This document shows, piece by piece, positions 45,310-58,240 of a stretch of 64,000 bases of DNA. The stretch lies in NCBI GenBank assembly GCA_019188255.1, contig JAETXT010000006.1:5766001-5830000 (forward strand), read 5' to 3'. The notes under the pieces are model-generated. The model was given only the letters and a program-made list of their open reading frames with translations. It ran no database searches and had not been told where the DNA came from. How positions within the stretch are numbered: the first letter of the stretch is position 1; every line of letters starts with the position of its first letter. The translations under genes and the position numbers were made by a program. This DNA is from Verticillium longisporum. Its lineage: Eukaryota; Ascomycota; Sordariomycetes; Glomerellales; Plectosphaerellaceae.

Positions 45310-46301
45310 ATGTCGCAACCCAGCCTCTCCGCAGCGGAGCGTCTTGCCGCGCTCAAACCCGCTCCCCCACCAGTGCCGGCCTACCTCCCAAAAGCCGGGT
45401 CGCCTTTGGTAGTCGACAAGGACCTCTACAACACCATTGCATCCGCCCCTCGGGTTCTCACAGAAGAATTTACCCTTCCTATCCGCTCCGGCCAGGCCTG
45501 GACCGCCAAGGCTGGCTCCATTGTCCGCATCAGCACGCCCGAAGGACCTCAAGTCGGCAAGTCACCCATCCCATTGACGTGCACATCCAGCTCTTCCTCG
45601 CGACCTTGGGCTAACCCTCGTCAGCGGACCTGAACATTTGGCATGCTGGAAACCCGCGAGAGCGCTTCTGGGCCTCCCGCACCCGTCAGCTTCACTCCAC
45701 TCACCTTACAACCCACGATCGTCTGTGGTCCACGCTGCCCTACATGCGTCCACTGCTGACCATCATCTCCGACTCGCTCGCCTGGCACGGCAGAGATGCC
45801 CACGGCGGTCGAGTGCATGATCTCCTCGGCACCCGATGTGACCCGTATATCAATTCAGTCCTCACCGGCGGTACCGACTCTTACGACTTCCACTGCCACT
45901 CCAACCTTGTCCGGGCTGTGGCACCCCACGGTCTGCAAGAGCGGGACGTCCATGATGTGATTAACCTATTCCAGGTAACAGGGCTCGACGAACAAGGGCG
46001 GTACTTCATGAACCCCTGCCCGGCGGAGAAGGGCGACTCAATCGAATTCTTGGCCGAGGTTGACGTGCTCATGGCCATGAGCACCTGTCCCGGCGGTGAT
46101 CTATCGCTGTGGGGATTCGGCGCCGACAGCGAGAAGGAGATGATCAAGTGCTGTAGGCCACTCAAGGTCGAGGTGTTCAAACTGGAAGATGAGGGCCTGC
46201 TTGATAGACAGGGGTGGAAGCCAGCCGAGGTATCACCTTACAAGGGCAACCACGGCATGACAGTTCCGCAGGGGGAGGGCCTCGGACCCGTGTCTCGATA
46301 G
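45310..46301 (+). CDS. DUF1989 (urea carboxylase-associated) family protein
   Basis: Two exons, 45310-45556 and 45625-46301; 307 aa. The 68-bp intron starts GCAAGT and ends CAG, with a clear branch site (CTAAC) 10-14 bp before its end, so it is a GC-AG intron; the join restores GPQV-ADLNIWHAGN. The DUF1989 signatures are all present: TLPIRSGQAWTAKAGSIVRI, NPRERFWASRTRQLH, YMRPLLTIISDSL, FHCHSNLVRAV, NLFQVTGLDEQGRYFMNPC, GDSIEFLAEVDVLMAMSTCPGGDL. In bacteria these proteins are encoded with urea carboxylase/allophanate hydrolase; in fungi they are stand-alone and their reaction is not settled. Conserved His and Cys residues suggest a bound metal, which is inference. Convergent with the GNAT gene, 117 bp apart. 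Confidence 0.88.
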
Positions 46302-46418
46302 CTTTCCTCGATAAATTAACGTATCGCATTGTTGAACAAGAAATCACGCCCACAGTATACGACCCGGGTTCTTGAAATTAAGTGGCACGTCTCCGGTGCA
46401 GCCATGCACAAGCCTCTC

Positions 46419-47122
46419 TCACTCGAGGTCCTTCATCATCCAAAATCCCCCCCACTTCTCCCCGCCCGGCTGCAGCCGGAACCCGACTTTCTCGTAGAAC
46501 GCAACGACCTTGCCGTTGTCACCAGCGATCCCAATGTGGATGCCCTGCTCGTAGCCTTTCTGCTCCCTGAGGCTCTCCACGAATGCCTCGACCAGCTTCC
46601 TCCCCCACCCCTTGGCCTGCCACTCCTCCAGCAGGTCAATGTGCATTGTGGCCCGGTGCGTTCCCCACAAGATCTCCCTGTCCTGAAGAACAGCCATGTC
46701 AAAATCATGCGCGAGCTGCAGCAGGGCCTGCTCGTTCACCTCCCCGTTGATGGCCCACGGCTCCCTGAAGTCCCTGGACCGCGGTGTCTCGACCTCTGTC
46801 GAAGGCTCAAGCACCTCCTTGACGTAACGTCCATACTCGGCCCCGAAGGCCTTCACGTCAGGACAACCAATGCAGTAGCCGACTGCCCGCCCATTGCCAT
46901 CGTCAAGGACGTAACACGTCAAGGGTGACAGCAGCGTATAAGGGTGGGTCCAGATGTAGGGGGCCAGGCGCAAAGCGTGGGGGAACGGGCTCAATGACGG
47001 GGGGAGCGTGGCACGACACTGTTGTCATTCAGTACATGATATTTACAAAGTGAGAGGAGAATTCGCACGATGTCGGCCGCGGCATCAAAGTCCTCTGGCT
47101 GGTAAAGACGGATGAAAGCCAT
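46419..47122 (-). CDS. GNAT-family N-acetyltransferase
   Basis: Two exons, 47122-47069 and 47018-46419; a 50-bp intron between, phase 0; 217 aa. The small first exon is needed for the natural start MAFIRLYQPEDFDAAADI, which joins CRATLPPSLSPFPHALRLAPYIWTHPY. The acetyl-CoA site is IDLLEEWQAKGWGRKLVEAF (Q/R-x2-G-x-G/A motif as QAKGWG) followed by HIGIAGDNGKVVAFYEKVGF, the typical last GNAT strands. An insertion typical of fungal members (YGRYVKEVLEPSTEVETPR) lies before the core. Similar fungal proteins act on small amines or amino sugars; substrate unknown. Confidence 0.9.
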
Positions 47123-47913
47123 TGGAATGGAGCAGGGTTGTAAGAATGGGTGGAGTATATCTGGGCGAAGTGTACTGTCGAGTGGCAGCGCTGTTGAAAT
47201 TCAGGTTGAGATGGTAGGGCGGTGTGTCTGGCAACGATGGGAGAAATGATTCAGAATGACACGGATTGATGTCTTTTACGAATCGATCGCAGGTGAAGTA
47301 GGCAGGTAAAATATGATGCAGGGCCAGGTAGCCGGCCGGCCAGGAGCGGGGAAGGCAACAGCGTGGGAGAACTGAAGCCCCGTCTGACGCACTCGGCATT
47401 ACGGGCCGAGAGCCAAGGTCTCACCAACACACGGAGGTCAGGAATATTCAGCTTGTTAATTGATTTCAATACGTTCTAGTTGTGGTATATTTTCCTCTCC
47501 AACCAGGCACAAGCGTTCATGTCCCTCTCTGAATCGCCGCAATAGATGAGACTTCCTGGTATATCCGAATAGCAAAGTCGCACGAACACCCCGATCCCAA
47601 AATGAAACCTCCTTTGGCGAGTCAGACTCCAGGTCATCCACCATCATAGTGCTTTTGGTGTTGTGGAACAATAATGAAAAGATAAAGAGGTTCGTCGACC
47701 AAATGAATAAGAGAAGAAAAGAAGATTGAAGTCAAACTTCAAACCGGACAAGGCGCGAAGGGATGAATATGGTGTACAGCCCGATGAGTGCAGGCTGAAG
47801 AAGTGTAATCGGGCTCATATAGTCATGACCGCTACCCACGACCCGCCGGTGCGTGTGTCGCATCGAAAGAAACTCGCAAGATGACATAATAACAAGACAG
47901 GGTGAACGTGTAA
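47123..47913. other. Intergenic region, no gene seen
   Basis: About 790 bp; promoter of the GNAT gene and 3' UTR of the next minus-strand gene. Short frames only. Confidence 0.45.
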
Positions 47914-50900
47914 TTAGATCATGCCACCAGGCATGGGAGAGCGACTCGGCATGGGTGGCGCGTTGTAATGCGTTTGGCGTGCCCGTACGTTCATACCGTT
48001 GGCTTCGCTCGTTGCTTTGCGGAGCCTTCGGCGGTCACGGGCACCGCCCTCGTCCTCGTCGCTGACGGAGAAGGCACTGTTGCCATCGTTTTGGAGATGA
48101 ATGGCGTGAGGCGCAAACGGCATCTGAGGGCTGTCACCAGCCATCTCATCTTCTGCCTTACGCCCACCACGGAACCCGAGCATGTTGCGTCGCTTGGGGT
48201 TGATAGGGGGCAGGGGTGGCGCATGTGTTGGGTTATTTGCGAGCGCGTGAAGATTCGGCGTCGATGCTGTCGCGAGCAGACTGCCCGACCGAGATCTCGT
48301 GCCACTGCGAGAGCCGCTGCGAGATCTGGCCTCCTCTGGGAGATTGACAGTAGGCACGCGTGACGTGCTGGAAACGAAGGTCGGCTCCGAAATATCCCGC
48401 TTCCTCACCGCTCTCTTGGTCGATTCATCCAGCTTGTAGAAGCCGCCCTCGAGGTTGGGCGTAGGAGGTGCCGATGGTCGTCGCGAAAGTTGAATCGGGG
48501 GAGCTTGGGCGCTCGAGCTCACGAGAGGCGACGGCATGGGCGCCATGGGCGAGACCGGCGATGCCTGGCTCGAGTCGTAGCCGCCACGATGCTGGGGCTG
48601 GACACGTAGGTTGCCTGAGACAGATCGATCAAAGTGCCCAGGAGGAGGCCCAGGAAGTGGACCTGACGGCGGTGCAGAGGGCGGATGTCCACGTGGGGGC
48701 ATGATGGGGGAGTGTCGGATGTCAGTACCTGGGAGACCTGGCGACCGGAGCATGGCACGGGGCGAGCCACCGTTGGTACCAGGAGCCAGGCCTTCATGGG
48801 GGCTGAAGTATTTCTGAGCCTGGCCGGGCGGCTTTGAGACCGGCTACCGTTGCTGTTTTCAGACCCGCTCCGATCTCGTTCGGTCCTTGACGACGGGCGC
48901 GAAGATTGAGGCGTTCCACCACCATACGACGATTCCTGACTGGGACGGGGCTGGTAAGCAACAGGAGGTGGCCTGCGCTCACGGGATGGGGATCGATGTC
49001 CTTGCGGTCGCTCACGATTTGTGACTGGACGTGGGGCTGGCGCTGAGGGTGGCATGTGTGGCGGCCCGGAAGGTGACTGATGTCGCTGCTGTGTTTCAGT
49101 CTCTTTCAGGTTCTGAAGTTCTCTTCGCGCCTGCCTGAACGCACGGAGCCCTGCGTGCATTCCTTCTTCCTTGTCTTCTTCCACTTCTTGAACTTCCTTA
49201 CTGGCTGACTGTGGCGTTGAGACCGCTGTTTCGTCAATAGACTGCTGCTGCTCCTGCTTCGAGGGGGAGGACCTTTCCGGCTCCTCCTCCATGGGAGAAA
49301 GGGCGTCCTTGCTTTCGAAGTCGAAACTCCGCTTGCTTGGACTCGGCGAGCTACTCATGGTGGATGCGCCAATACCGAGCATCTTGTTGACCTTGGGTGG
49401 TGGCGGGGCTTGTTCGCGCTCTCGGCTGCGGTCGACGAGGGAGCCACGGCTCGACTTTGAAATAAGAAGGTGGAGCGGGTTCGACCGCGATGGCAACGGC
49501 TCACGTTCCGAAGGTTGCGGTGACACAGAGCGACTGTCCGATTCAACATAAGATGTCAATCTTTCACGAACACGTCTTGCACCATCTGCTAAATGACGAG
49601 CAAAGTCGTCTTCCTTCTCTTCAGCGTGCCCGCTTTCTGAGCGTAACCTAGCATCGGATGGCGCAGGCATAACCTCTTCCTTCCGTTCTTGCTTGGGGCG
49701 CTCCTCGATCGTGTTGATCCTGCTGTTGAGTTTTGATTGGCTGCTGTCAAAGTACGAAGACTGCCAATCGGGAGATTGTGAGTCCCGTGGATTGGAGGAG
49801 ATACTCAGGTCGGACATGCCATTGGGATCGTACTGTCCATACATGCTTTTCGGGGCATTGAGAGAGCTTGAAATAGGACCTCCGTAAATGGATGAGGCAT
49901 CACTGTCTGACCGCAGGTGCTGGCGCACTATTCCGCTCAGGCCCGTCGTTGGGCCCAATGTGGGAGAATCGTCGGGTGAGCTTTGATGAGAGTGAGAAGC
50001 AGAGAGGCTAGGACGTTCGGATACCGGTGAGGGTCCACCTGACATCGAAGCGAGTGATAGAGGTGTGGGAAGCGCAGATTCTCGAAGCGCAGGATGATCC
50101 TGATCGGACGGGCGCTGCCGAGTACCTCGAGATGATGTAGAAGACTGCGATGGACGAGGACGTAGAGGTTGGTCATCTTCGGTATCGAGGAAAGTACCAT
50201 TAAACGCAGCCTCCTCTTGCACAGTTGGCTCTGTTTGCAAAGCAGGTTCCGTCTTCTCGAACGGCGCTCGTTGAGCAGAAGAGGATGAACGTGATCTCGA
50301 CCGACTTCCATTAGTCCGAGAGGCAGAGGAACCAGTACGGAATCTCTCCGTCGGGGTCTCACGTCCTTGTTGAAGCTGGATTTGCTTCTGCGCGTACTTC
50401 GTCTCGTCGTACTGCTGAGCAGGCTTGTTGAATACACCCATGGAAGTGGCCTTGCCTAGGTCGTTCGGCTGAATGGTGAGTGGACTGCGTTCCTCGGACT
50501 CACTGATCGGAGGGCTCAAGGGAGCCGCAACATTAGTGCCAAAGGCTGTCTTCGATTCGGGAATGCTGGGAACGCGGGTCCCGAAATCCAGTGTGCCCAT
50601 TGACGACGCAGTCATCGGTGGGCTCATCGAACGCAGGTTAGGTGCACTGGCCTTAGCCAAAAGCTTACGGTCGCCAAAACGATCCGTGAATAGTCCAGTC
50701 GTAGGCGAAGGGGCGTTTGGCATGTCGGGTGTGCGAGAACCCAAGTTCCTTTGGCGGGAGAGAGTGTCCATTCTCGATAGAGCGGAGTTTTGTTGTTCAT
50801 GAAGATCGTTCAGCAACCCTGTCTCGTAAAGACGCCGTGTCCTCGTTACGCTTCGCTCTAATGCAGGTGTGGCAGATGATGAGTGGCTGGACGCCCCCGC

Positions 50901-51710
50901 AGACTGCCAGTCTTTGGACATGGCATTGGGCTGGGAAGTGACGGATGTGGCGGCCGTCGAGTTACGGCCGACTGAAGGAGCGGAGGACATGCTGGAGTTG
51001 GTCTCGCGTTTGCGGTGGACATCTGCCGCAGGCGGAGACTCGGCTCGAGGGATATCAATGCTGAGGTTGACTTGGTCCTGGCGCTCTTCTGTTGACGGCT
51101 GCCTGTCCTTCTCGCTTTGCCTCCAGCGCTGGAAGGATGACATGGCCACATCGTCACCGTAAAGTGCTCGCCCCGACATACCGCCATCAAGATTTTTTGT
51201 AGACGCCCCACCACTGGGGAGCTTGTAGATCTTTTGACGTCCGCCAAATAGGTTGTTGCCGTCAACAGGTTTAGCCCGATCCATGATGCTGCCAGATGTC
51301 GAGCCTTCAGATGAGTGGAAAGAGTCCATGCGAGCAAACGGTGCCTTGCCCCTGATGGACTCCACCTCTGCAATATCACCCAAGCCCGGGCCGAAACCAA
51401 AGTCCAGCATTCTGGATTGCCGTTTGGGAAACAACACGCTATCGTCACTGGCCTTTCCAATCTTGGAGGTTGGATCATCTTGCTCCTTTAACATAGAAAA
51501 ACGTGCTGACAAGCCTGTCATCAGCAGACTCGTTCGGAAGTCATCACTCGAAGGGAGTGCCGTAGCGAGGTCGATCTCTTTCCTAGGTTCCTCCTCTGTT
51601 GTCTTCTTATTCTTGCCGAAAAGTCTGAAGGGCGCAGGCGAGTCTGAGTCGTTTGAGACGCGAGGCGGTGCCTCTTCCTTCGTCTTCTTCTTCGTGCGGA
51701 ACCGATTCAT
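47914..51710 (-). CDS. Large Ser/Pro-rich disordered protein, one reading-frame break
   Basis: Starts MNRFRTKKKTKEEAPPR at 51710 and reads openly for about 960 residues. Composition is Ser, Pro, Arg and Gln-rich with short conserved-looking islands (LATALPSSDDFRTSLLMTGL, SGRALYGDDVAMSSFQRWR, FTDRFGDRKLLAKASAPNL, GLRAFRQARRELQNLKE). Near 48,822-48,830 (a GGG run; CCC on the coding strand) convincing sequence moves to another frame: QAQKYFSPHEGLAPGTNGG, then SPRAMLRSPGLPGTDIRHSP, ending PPMPSRSPMPGGMI at 47914. No GT..AG intron gives the right phase; one extra C would join the two into about 1,265 aa. This is either a sequencing/assembly slip in a C-run or a real one-base loss that truncates the tail. 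Islands at the start and many phospho-type Ser sites suggest a cytoskeletal or polarity adaptor, but that is a guess. Confidence 0.75.
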
Positions 51711-53480
51711 GGTGTTGTCGGTGCTTTAGATTCAAATGGTGTTGTGCATGGACGTCGTGACCACCTCGATGATGGGGTCAAAAGTCGTAGAGGAGAAAAT
51801 GTGGTGAGCGTTGTTTTCAAAAGGGTTCCATACAGAAAGTGAGAATGGACGGCTGGATGTCACAGCAGATTTGTGGCGACCAGCGGGTGATTCGACGGAG
51901 GCCGTCTCGAACAATGGAGCTGAACCAGAGAGTCAGTAAATGGTTTGTGGCGAGGATCCCATGTCAAGAAGACTCGCAGAGAGTGCAATGCTGCGGAGTG
52001 AGCACAGGTAGCAGCAGTTGCTGGTTGCGCTGTCCGATCGACGACAAGCCATGGCACAAGGGGCAATAGAGGGATTGGCCTTCCTTAAGACCGCTGCGCC
52101 AGATTGCGGAGATAATCGCTGGGAACGTACCTGGCTGCGAAAGGCTGATGACTGGCCCGTGTGAGGAGCGTTTCAGCACGAAGAGATCAGTCGATTGTCA
52201 ATGTTTCGACCGTTGTACTGATTGTCCAAGCTTCCCTTCGTCTAATCGCTGGAGGGTGCACGAGCATGGGTGACGAGAAGACTACTGCTGCTTGCCGAAA
52301 CCAAGATGGATGCGCGTGAGAAAGAACTCGTGGTCGACTCCTGTGAACGAGGGCTCGGTTTGTGGTGCGGTACAGGAAACTCGATTGTTGCCGTCTGGTC
52401 AGCTGGTAGCAGTACGCTGTAATTGGGAAGCAAGTGCAAAGACGACTGGAAATGGGCGTGGGTCGCTGTAAGTAGCGAGAAGGCGAGAGCGACGTATGAC
52501 AAGGTCGAGGAGTGGGCTTCTCGTATCAACGAAGGGGCTGCGGACAGTCGAAGGCAGATGTCGTCGTGGTTATGGGCGTTGAGGCGCGTCGGCAGGTTGT
52601 TCGTTTGGCAGCAGGGGGGCGTTGGTGGAGCAGATGCAAGGCGAGATGCAAACGCCAAAGCCGATCGGTTCGAAAAGAGGGGAGCAGCCTTGTGCCTGGC
52701 TATGGTCGTGTTCGGGGGTCCGTCGTCGTTTGACTCGCAACGTCAAAGGCGCAAATAGCGGACAAGCAACGACTCGGTCTGCTGAAGTGGGAGAAGGAGA
52801 ATGCTCGAAGAGGAAAAGAATGAACGAAAGTCTGAAGCTGAAGACGTTTGACCTGACAGGATGAGAGATGGGTCGACGGGGCACAGACTGTGAGCGAGGG
52901 CGGACAACAAGAGGTCCAGGCGGCGGAACCAGAAGAAATTGGGACTCCGAGCGACGAAGCAGAAGAAAAGAAACGCCGGGGCAAAACAGCAAGGGAGGGT
53001 ATCCCACCTCCAACTCCAACGTGCGCTTCCCAGGGGCTCCCCTCCAGCTTGGCAGTACTTGACGGTACCTTGTTCATTGGCGTCAGGGGGTATCCAGGGG
53101 CCTGACCCTGGGGGCGTGTTCAGCGTTGAGAAAGGCGTTCAGGGGTGGTTCCTGGAACGCGACAGGGGCAAGCGCCGCGGAATGTAAGGTTGTGTGGGGT
53201 CGCACTCGCATGCCTACCACAATTGGGTGATTGTAGGCGGGTTGTCTAGCGTGGGCAGGTTTCCGGCTTTCTGGGGCGTGCCAGCAGAATGGGGTTAGTA
53301 AGCTGTGAGGGTGAAAAAGGTCAAGGCTCAGAAGTTCATGAATGGAACGCGTGCCGCAAGCTTCAGTGAGGTTTGCGGGGAGAGTAGAACACCGACATTC
53401 TCGAACACACCATACCGTCATCTCTCGCTCAGCCATCAAGACAAACCAATCCAGCATCAACGAGCTGACTGATGACTGGT
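51711..53480. other. Long upstream region of the Ser/Pro-rich gene
   Basis: About 1.8 kb with many overlapping short frames on both strands but no recognisable protein. Probably a long 5' leader, possibly with an intron, plus promoter. Confidence 0.4.
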
Positions 53481-53489
53481 GTCACCTGA

Positions 53490-53800
53490 CCACGGTAGGT
53501 AGGTACCTACCTTAGGTAAATTATCTACCTAAGATAGGTACCTGCTTGTAGGCAAGGTAGACATGGAATGAGGGACCTGAGGCCCTAAGGTAGGTGGCAC
53601 CATGGTCAGTCTGAGATTATGGTGTCAAGGCAGGCACCTGGGTGGGTCTCCTTCCTTCGGCAGAGGTGCATGACCCTAGCCAGCACCTGCCGCCGGTGGA
53701 CGGCAGTGTTCAACTGGGAGGCACATCTACCTGGGAAGGCGGTTGCCTGACCAAGGCACCTACCTCCCTTAGGTAGGTAGATACCTAGAAATGGATACCA
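53490..53800. repeat. Cluster of TAGGTA/TACCTA palindromes
   Basis: At 53,494-53,511 the sequence GGTAGGTAGGTACCTACC is a near-perfect palindrome; next, CTTAGGTA (from 53,511) and TACCTAAG form an inverted repeat with a 7-bp loop; then GATAGGTACCTGC, AAGGTAGGTGGC (53,588) and TTAGGTAGGTAGATACCTAG (53,768). Related units lie elsewhere in the window (30,521; 42,583; 57,797). Confidence 0.85.
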
Positions 53801-56800
53801 ACAGCGGCGAGCTGGTGCTGTCTTTCTTGCATCGTGACTTCCGCCTTGAGGAACATTCATTTCTGGATGATCATTATTCGCAGGCAAGGCACTGAGCCGA
53901 GGACCGTCATTTTCCCCGTTGTTGTCTACCTACCAGGGACACAGAGCACCAGGCGCCCTCAGCATTCCACGGCTGCGCCGGCAAACGAAAAGCCCTCATT
54001 TACGATTGAACACATTGAGATGAACTTGTCCTACGCAAGACGGAGTGTAAGCAGCCGTCCGTCATCCTTGTCACACGCTCTATTGCCTTGTCTGTCTGAT
54101 CGATCATCTGGATCAGGGCACATGAGCAAGCAAGACATGTCGAGACACGAGTAACCTGGTTGAGCTCACCGCAAGACGGTTGATTGGCTTCAAGCAGAGC
54201 TCGATAAAAAAGAATATGTGCCCCCTTTTTGCACGAGGATGCCGTTATTGAGCCTCTAGATCCAAAATGCGGCGGTTTTCCTTGTTTTCCATCTCACGAC
54301 TCACTTTGCATTGCAACCAACCATTCTTGCCGCAGCAGCATGTTGCAGCATCATGAATGAGCAGGCTCCAGAATCGACGCCAGATTCGCCACATTGAGTT
54401 CAGCTTCTCTGGTACTTCGTCGGATTACTCCTCCCCGTCGGATGCCCGCTGCAATATGCTTGGCTCACGGCGATCCCCTCGGCACGCCAACCTTTCTACT
54501 GAGGGCCATCAGGCAAGCGCTGGGGGCCTTTCACATGGTTGCACTGGGGTGTAGCAATGACTGCGATACATGTATAGTGAGCGCAGAGCACTAGATAGTG
54601 CGATAGTGTCACTTGGCATCCTCGACAGGCGGCATCGTTTGCTCAAATCAATGTTCAATTGGATCGCCACCCAGCTTGGTCGTTGACGAATGAGCCGCAC
54701 AATTGATATACGGCGACAGCTTCCCCGCTCGATCTCATTTTAAGGGCTTCACTTTGAAGGGCCTGACTCGAGCGGCATGGTTGATGAGACGGCGGTCGGC
54801 GGACTAGACTCAGTGGTGAGTCAAGTCTCGTCCATATCGCTCCTCACTTTGCTTTTGGCTATCGTCCCTTGAGCCGTTGAGATGAGACGAGACAGGCGTC
54901 ATCGACTCCTTTTTAGTTCTGGGGTTCACGCAGAGCAAGACGTGTCGCGGCATCCATAGCCATGACACCATGGCGGTAGCTTGTAGCCGAAGGCGAAGAC
55001 CAAGAACATCGACAAGGTGGCCTGGGCGCCAGACTGACGGGCCGTGATGGCCTCAGCGTTGCGGGACCCACGGAACCGAGCTGCTGGCCCTCAAAATGAC
55101 AATGACAATGGTGCGCAGCTTGCTGACACAGGCCCATTTGATGTTGACACAGGTCGCTTCGCCTCCAACTTGATATGTGCCCCTGGCTGCACCACTCAAT
55201 CGCAAGCCATAGTGCCTTTGACGCGCTTTTCAGGTTGAATTAGCAAATTCACAGGCTGGCACTGCTAATAAGTTCTAACGCCTCAGGGGCTGCGGATACC
55301 CACAGGCCACCAACGCTTCACCCACAAAACACAATCAGACGCAGAGTCCGCCAAGCGTTAATCTACGACAGAGTAGTGCCTACATGTACTTATTTCCACA
55401 CCCTCAACCCCTGAGCGGCGGCTCAGCTACGTTGTTCCGCGACCAATCAGGACCCTGTACCTGACGCTTTGCCTCTTCTCCTCAGGGGCTCCCGCGTCAT
55501 CCTTGAAATTTTTTGCTGCTCCGAAATGGAGGGTGTGATTTCACATGAGCAGTATGATTTCCTTTCGATCATTCGGCGATCCGTTGAACCTTTGTGACTG
55601 GGGCTGCGACACATCGTTTTAGACCTCTGAATGAGTCCCCTGCCAACATCATGAACTGAATCCGCATACAAATAGGCAGCATGCAAAGACTGGCGGCTGG
55701 GTACCCTTTTGGCGACACGTGGGTGGTAGAATCGAAGTAGCGGCCTTGCCACGATGCAGACCTAGGTTGGAGCAGGCATCATTTTTTGAACGAGGCTGCA
55801 ATAAAATCTGGTACTTTCTGGCTCAAGATGCAGGGCATCTTTGACGGGCAACCCGAAAGCTACTGCTTACCGACATGATGATGAGCAGTTCCACTTCCTG
55901 TCCAGACAGCGGACTTTGGCTGTCAGCACCTATTGTTCCGAGGATCGAACTGTCAATCCGCCGAGGCCTGTCCAGCGGCTGTCACCGCAGCATTCCAGCT
56001 GCCAACAAGGGGGCCACGAGGCGACGGCGTGTCTCACCTGGAGCCAAATCAGCCACCGAAGATGGTGAAGAAGATGAAGCATGGCCTGAGCTCAATCACA
56101 AATTTGCAACGGCTCTCCATGTCCCTTTCTTCACGATGTTAACGGGCTACGCGCTACCCTCAGCCGAGCAGCAACCCCAGGTCAAGCAAGAAACAAACGG
56201 TCCGCAGGTGCACAGATGAAGTGGCGACGAGCATGACGATGACTTCATCTTCATTTGCGGAGTCTTCGATCGGTGCAAAGCAGGCGTCACATCTTGATTA
56301 ACCCGGCGGACAGCGGGGCTCGTTCATCTGAAGTCAAGTTCTCAATGGCTGGGACATGGAGGCTGGCCAGACTTGCCAGATTCTTCGCCTGGGACTACAG
56401 GACTTTGCGGGGCTAACCTTGCCATTGCCCGTCCATCATGAGGCGGGATTAACGGGCGGAGCGAACGCATGTCAGATTCTGAGTTGGACGCGCTGGGATC
56501 GCTTGGTGCCGGCGATGATCATTGAAAGAAAAGTTTGCGATCGTGATGCAACCCTCGTGCGGAGTCACGACAAAGGTAATGAACTCAGGATACATAGACA
56601 ATCCCACGATGCGTCTGCCAAACGTGTCTGACTCGACAGGCCTGACCAGCGTGCAGGGCTGTGATTACAGGGCTGTTTTGGGGTCATGCCTACATCGTGG
56701 ACGGCTCTGGCACATCTCATGTGCCAATTGTAAGTTACAGTCCGAAATTGCACCTTCTGCTGCCGGCGGTACTTGGAAAAACACGCAACAGGCCAAACGA

Positions 56801-58240
56801 GGTTGACCGTTTAAAGCTTCCAGACTGCCATCTGTGTAGCCGGCGATGATACCATGGGGCGGTGGATAAGGACACCTCCCCTCCATGTGATGTGGCTCCG
56901 AGTCATCTCGCTACCATCTAGACGTCTCCGCCCGCCGGAGCCCGATGCTGCAGCAGCTAGGTCCCAGAAGAGGAGCTGAAGACAGGCTGGCTCAGCTAGG
57001 AAGCAAAGAAAATTTCGGATGAGGCGAGACGTTGAGGATCAGATCTCAATTGTGTTCGCATGAGACCCACAACCTTGGAGAAGGACAATGAGCTCCCGAT
57101 GACGGGACAAAGGAGAGGAGAAGCGAGACTAGTCCGCCAGCGGCGCCCACCGTCTGCGGCCCGGGAGGAGGCCCTTTTGGCGCCAGGCTCGTGGGACCTA
57201 CGTACATGGTACGCACAATCTCTTAAGGGTCTCAACAGAGCTTTGATCTAGCCCTCAACAAGCAACTTCGGATCTGAGAACGTCGCAATGAGCGCTAGGA
57301 AGGACTGGAACGCGTCAACTTGCATTGGTGGTGTGATGAGACGCGGGGTTCTTGCAGACGAGACGCGCCGAACTTTGTTGATTCATTTCCCATCTTGATA
57401 CTGGCGTGACGGGCGCGCCCCGGAGAGCGGGGTAGCGCGTGCCTGCGTGTCTGTGAGTCCAGTCCGGCAAAGCTAGACTGTCGATTCGGCCCTGCTCGTG
57501 CGTTGTAGGGCAGTATCGTAGATGTGATGCCTGCGTTGTGTGATCATCGGTTCGGCGAATGCATGGCTCACTGATGGGAAACGGGGCCATAGGTTCCAGG
57601 GTGTTTTGAGAACAGCTTGAATGAGTCTCCAGACGATCGGCTCCCATTCCGATGAGGAATCCCACCAAGCTGGCGATGCTGGCAATGCTGATCCGGCGAG
57701 ATGATCTTCTCGGAGCACAGCGAAGGTCACATCGTTCCCAGCGGCCACTCACTATCACGCCGTTGAAGATTGCTAGGGCTGAGCCTGGACCTACATGTAG
57801 GTACTTGTACTGGCAGGTAGACAAATGGTCCTGACTCGTCGAGTAGGTATTGTTCAATCCAACTTGTTTCACCGACGACTCACCGACTGAACGCTCTGAC
57901 ACTCACTTCTTTGCTGACTAAGTAGATGGCCGCTTGTTCATTGGATACGACCATGGGGGTTAACCTTCCCTCGCTGGGCCATGGATCACCAACCGACCTC
58001 ATTCTACGGGTTACAATCTCGACGGCGCTCTTCACTCGAACGAGTCAATCTGCGTGTGGCCTCGCGAGAGCCTCAGGACCGGCGAGGCGTGCAGGCAACA
58101 TATCAATTACTGCACTCAATGTGGCGGAAGCATCTTTCCAGCAACGTATCCGATAGTGACCCAGTCCTCAACTACATTCCACGTCGCATGCCCAATCATT
58201 GACCCCGCCCTTGGTCATCTTCGCCGAAACACTTTGCGTC
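53801..58240. other. Gene-free region
   Basis: About 4.4 kb in which I find no frame with a recognisable protein, no tRNA and no terminal repeats. GC content is similar to the genic DNA, so it is not RIP-degraded. It includes the promoter of the transcription factor at 58,241. Long non-coding transcripts or fast-evolving small genes cannot be excluded. Confidence 0.45.

Noticed and set aside
48519..48830. Intron joining the two parts of the Ser/Pro-rich gene
   Set aside because: None of the GT..AG pairs I examined between about 48,750 and 48,960 gives the needed phase at a plausible length.
52242..53077. Overlapping minus-strand frames upstream of the Ser/Pro-rich gene
   Set aside because: Low-complexity sequence in three frames with no conserved motif; more likely leader or promoter DNA.
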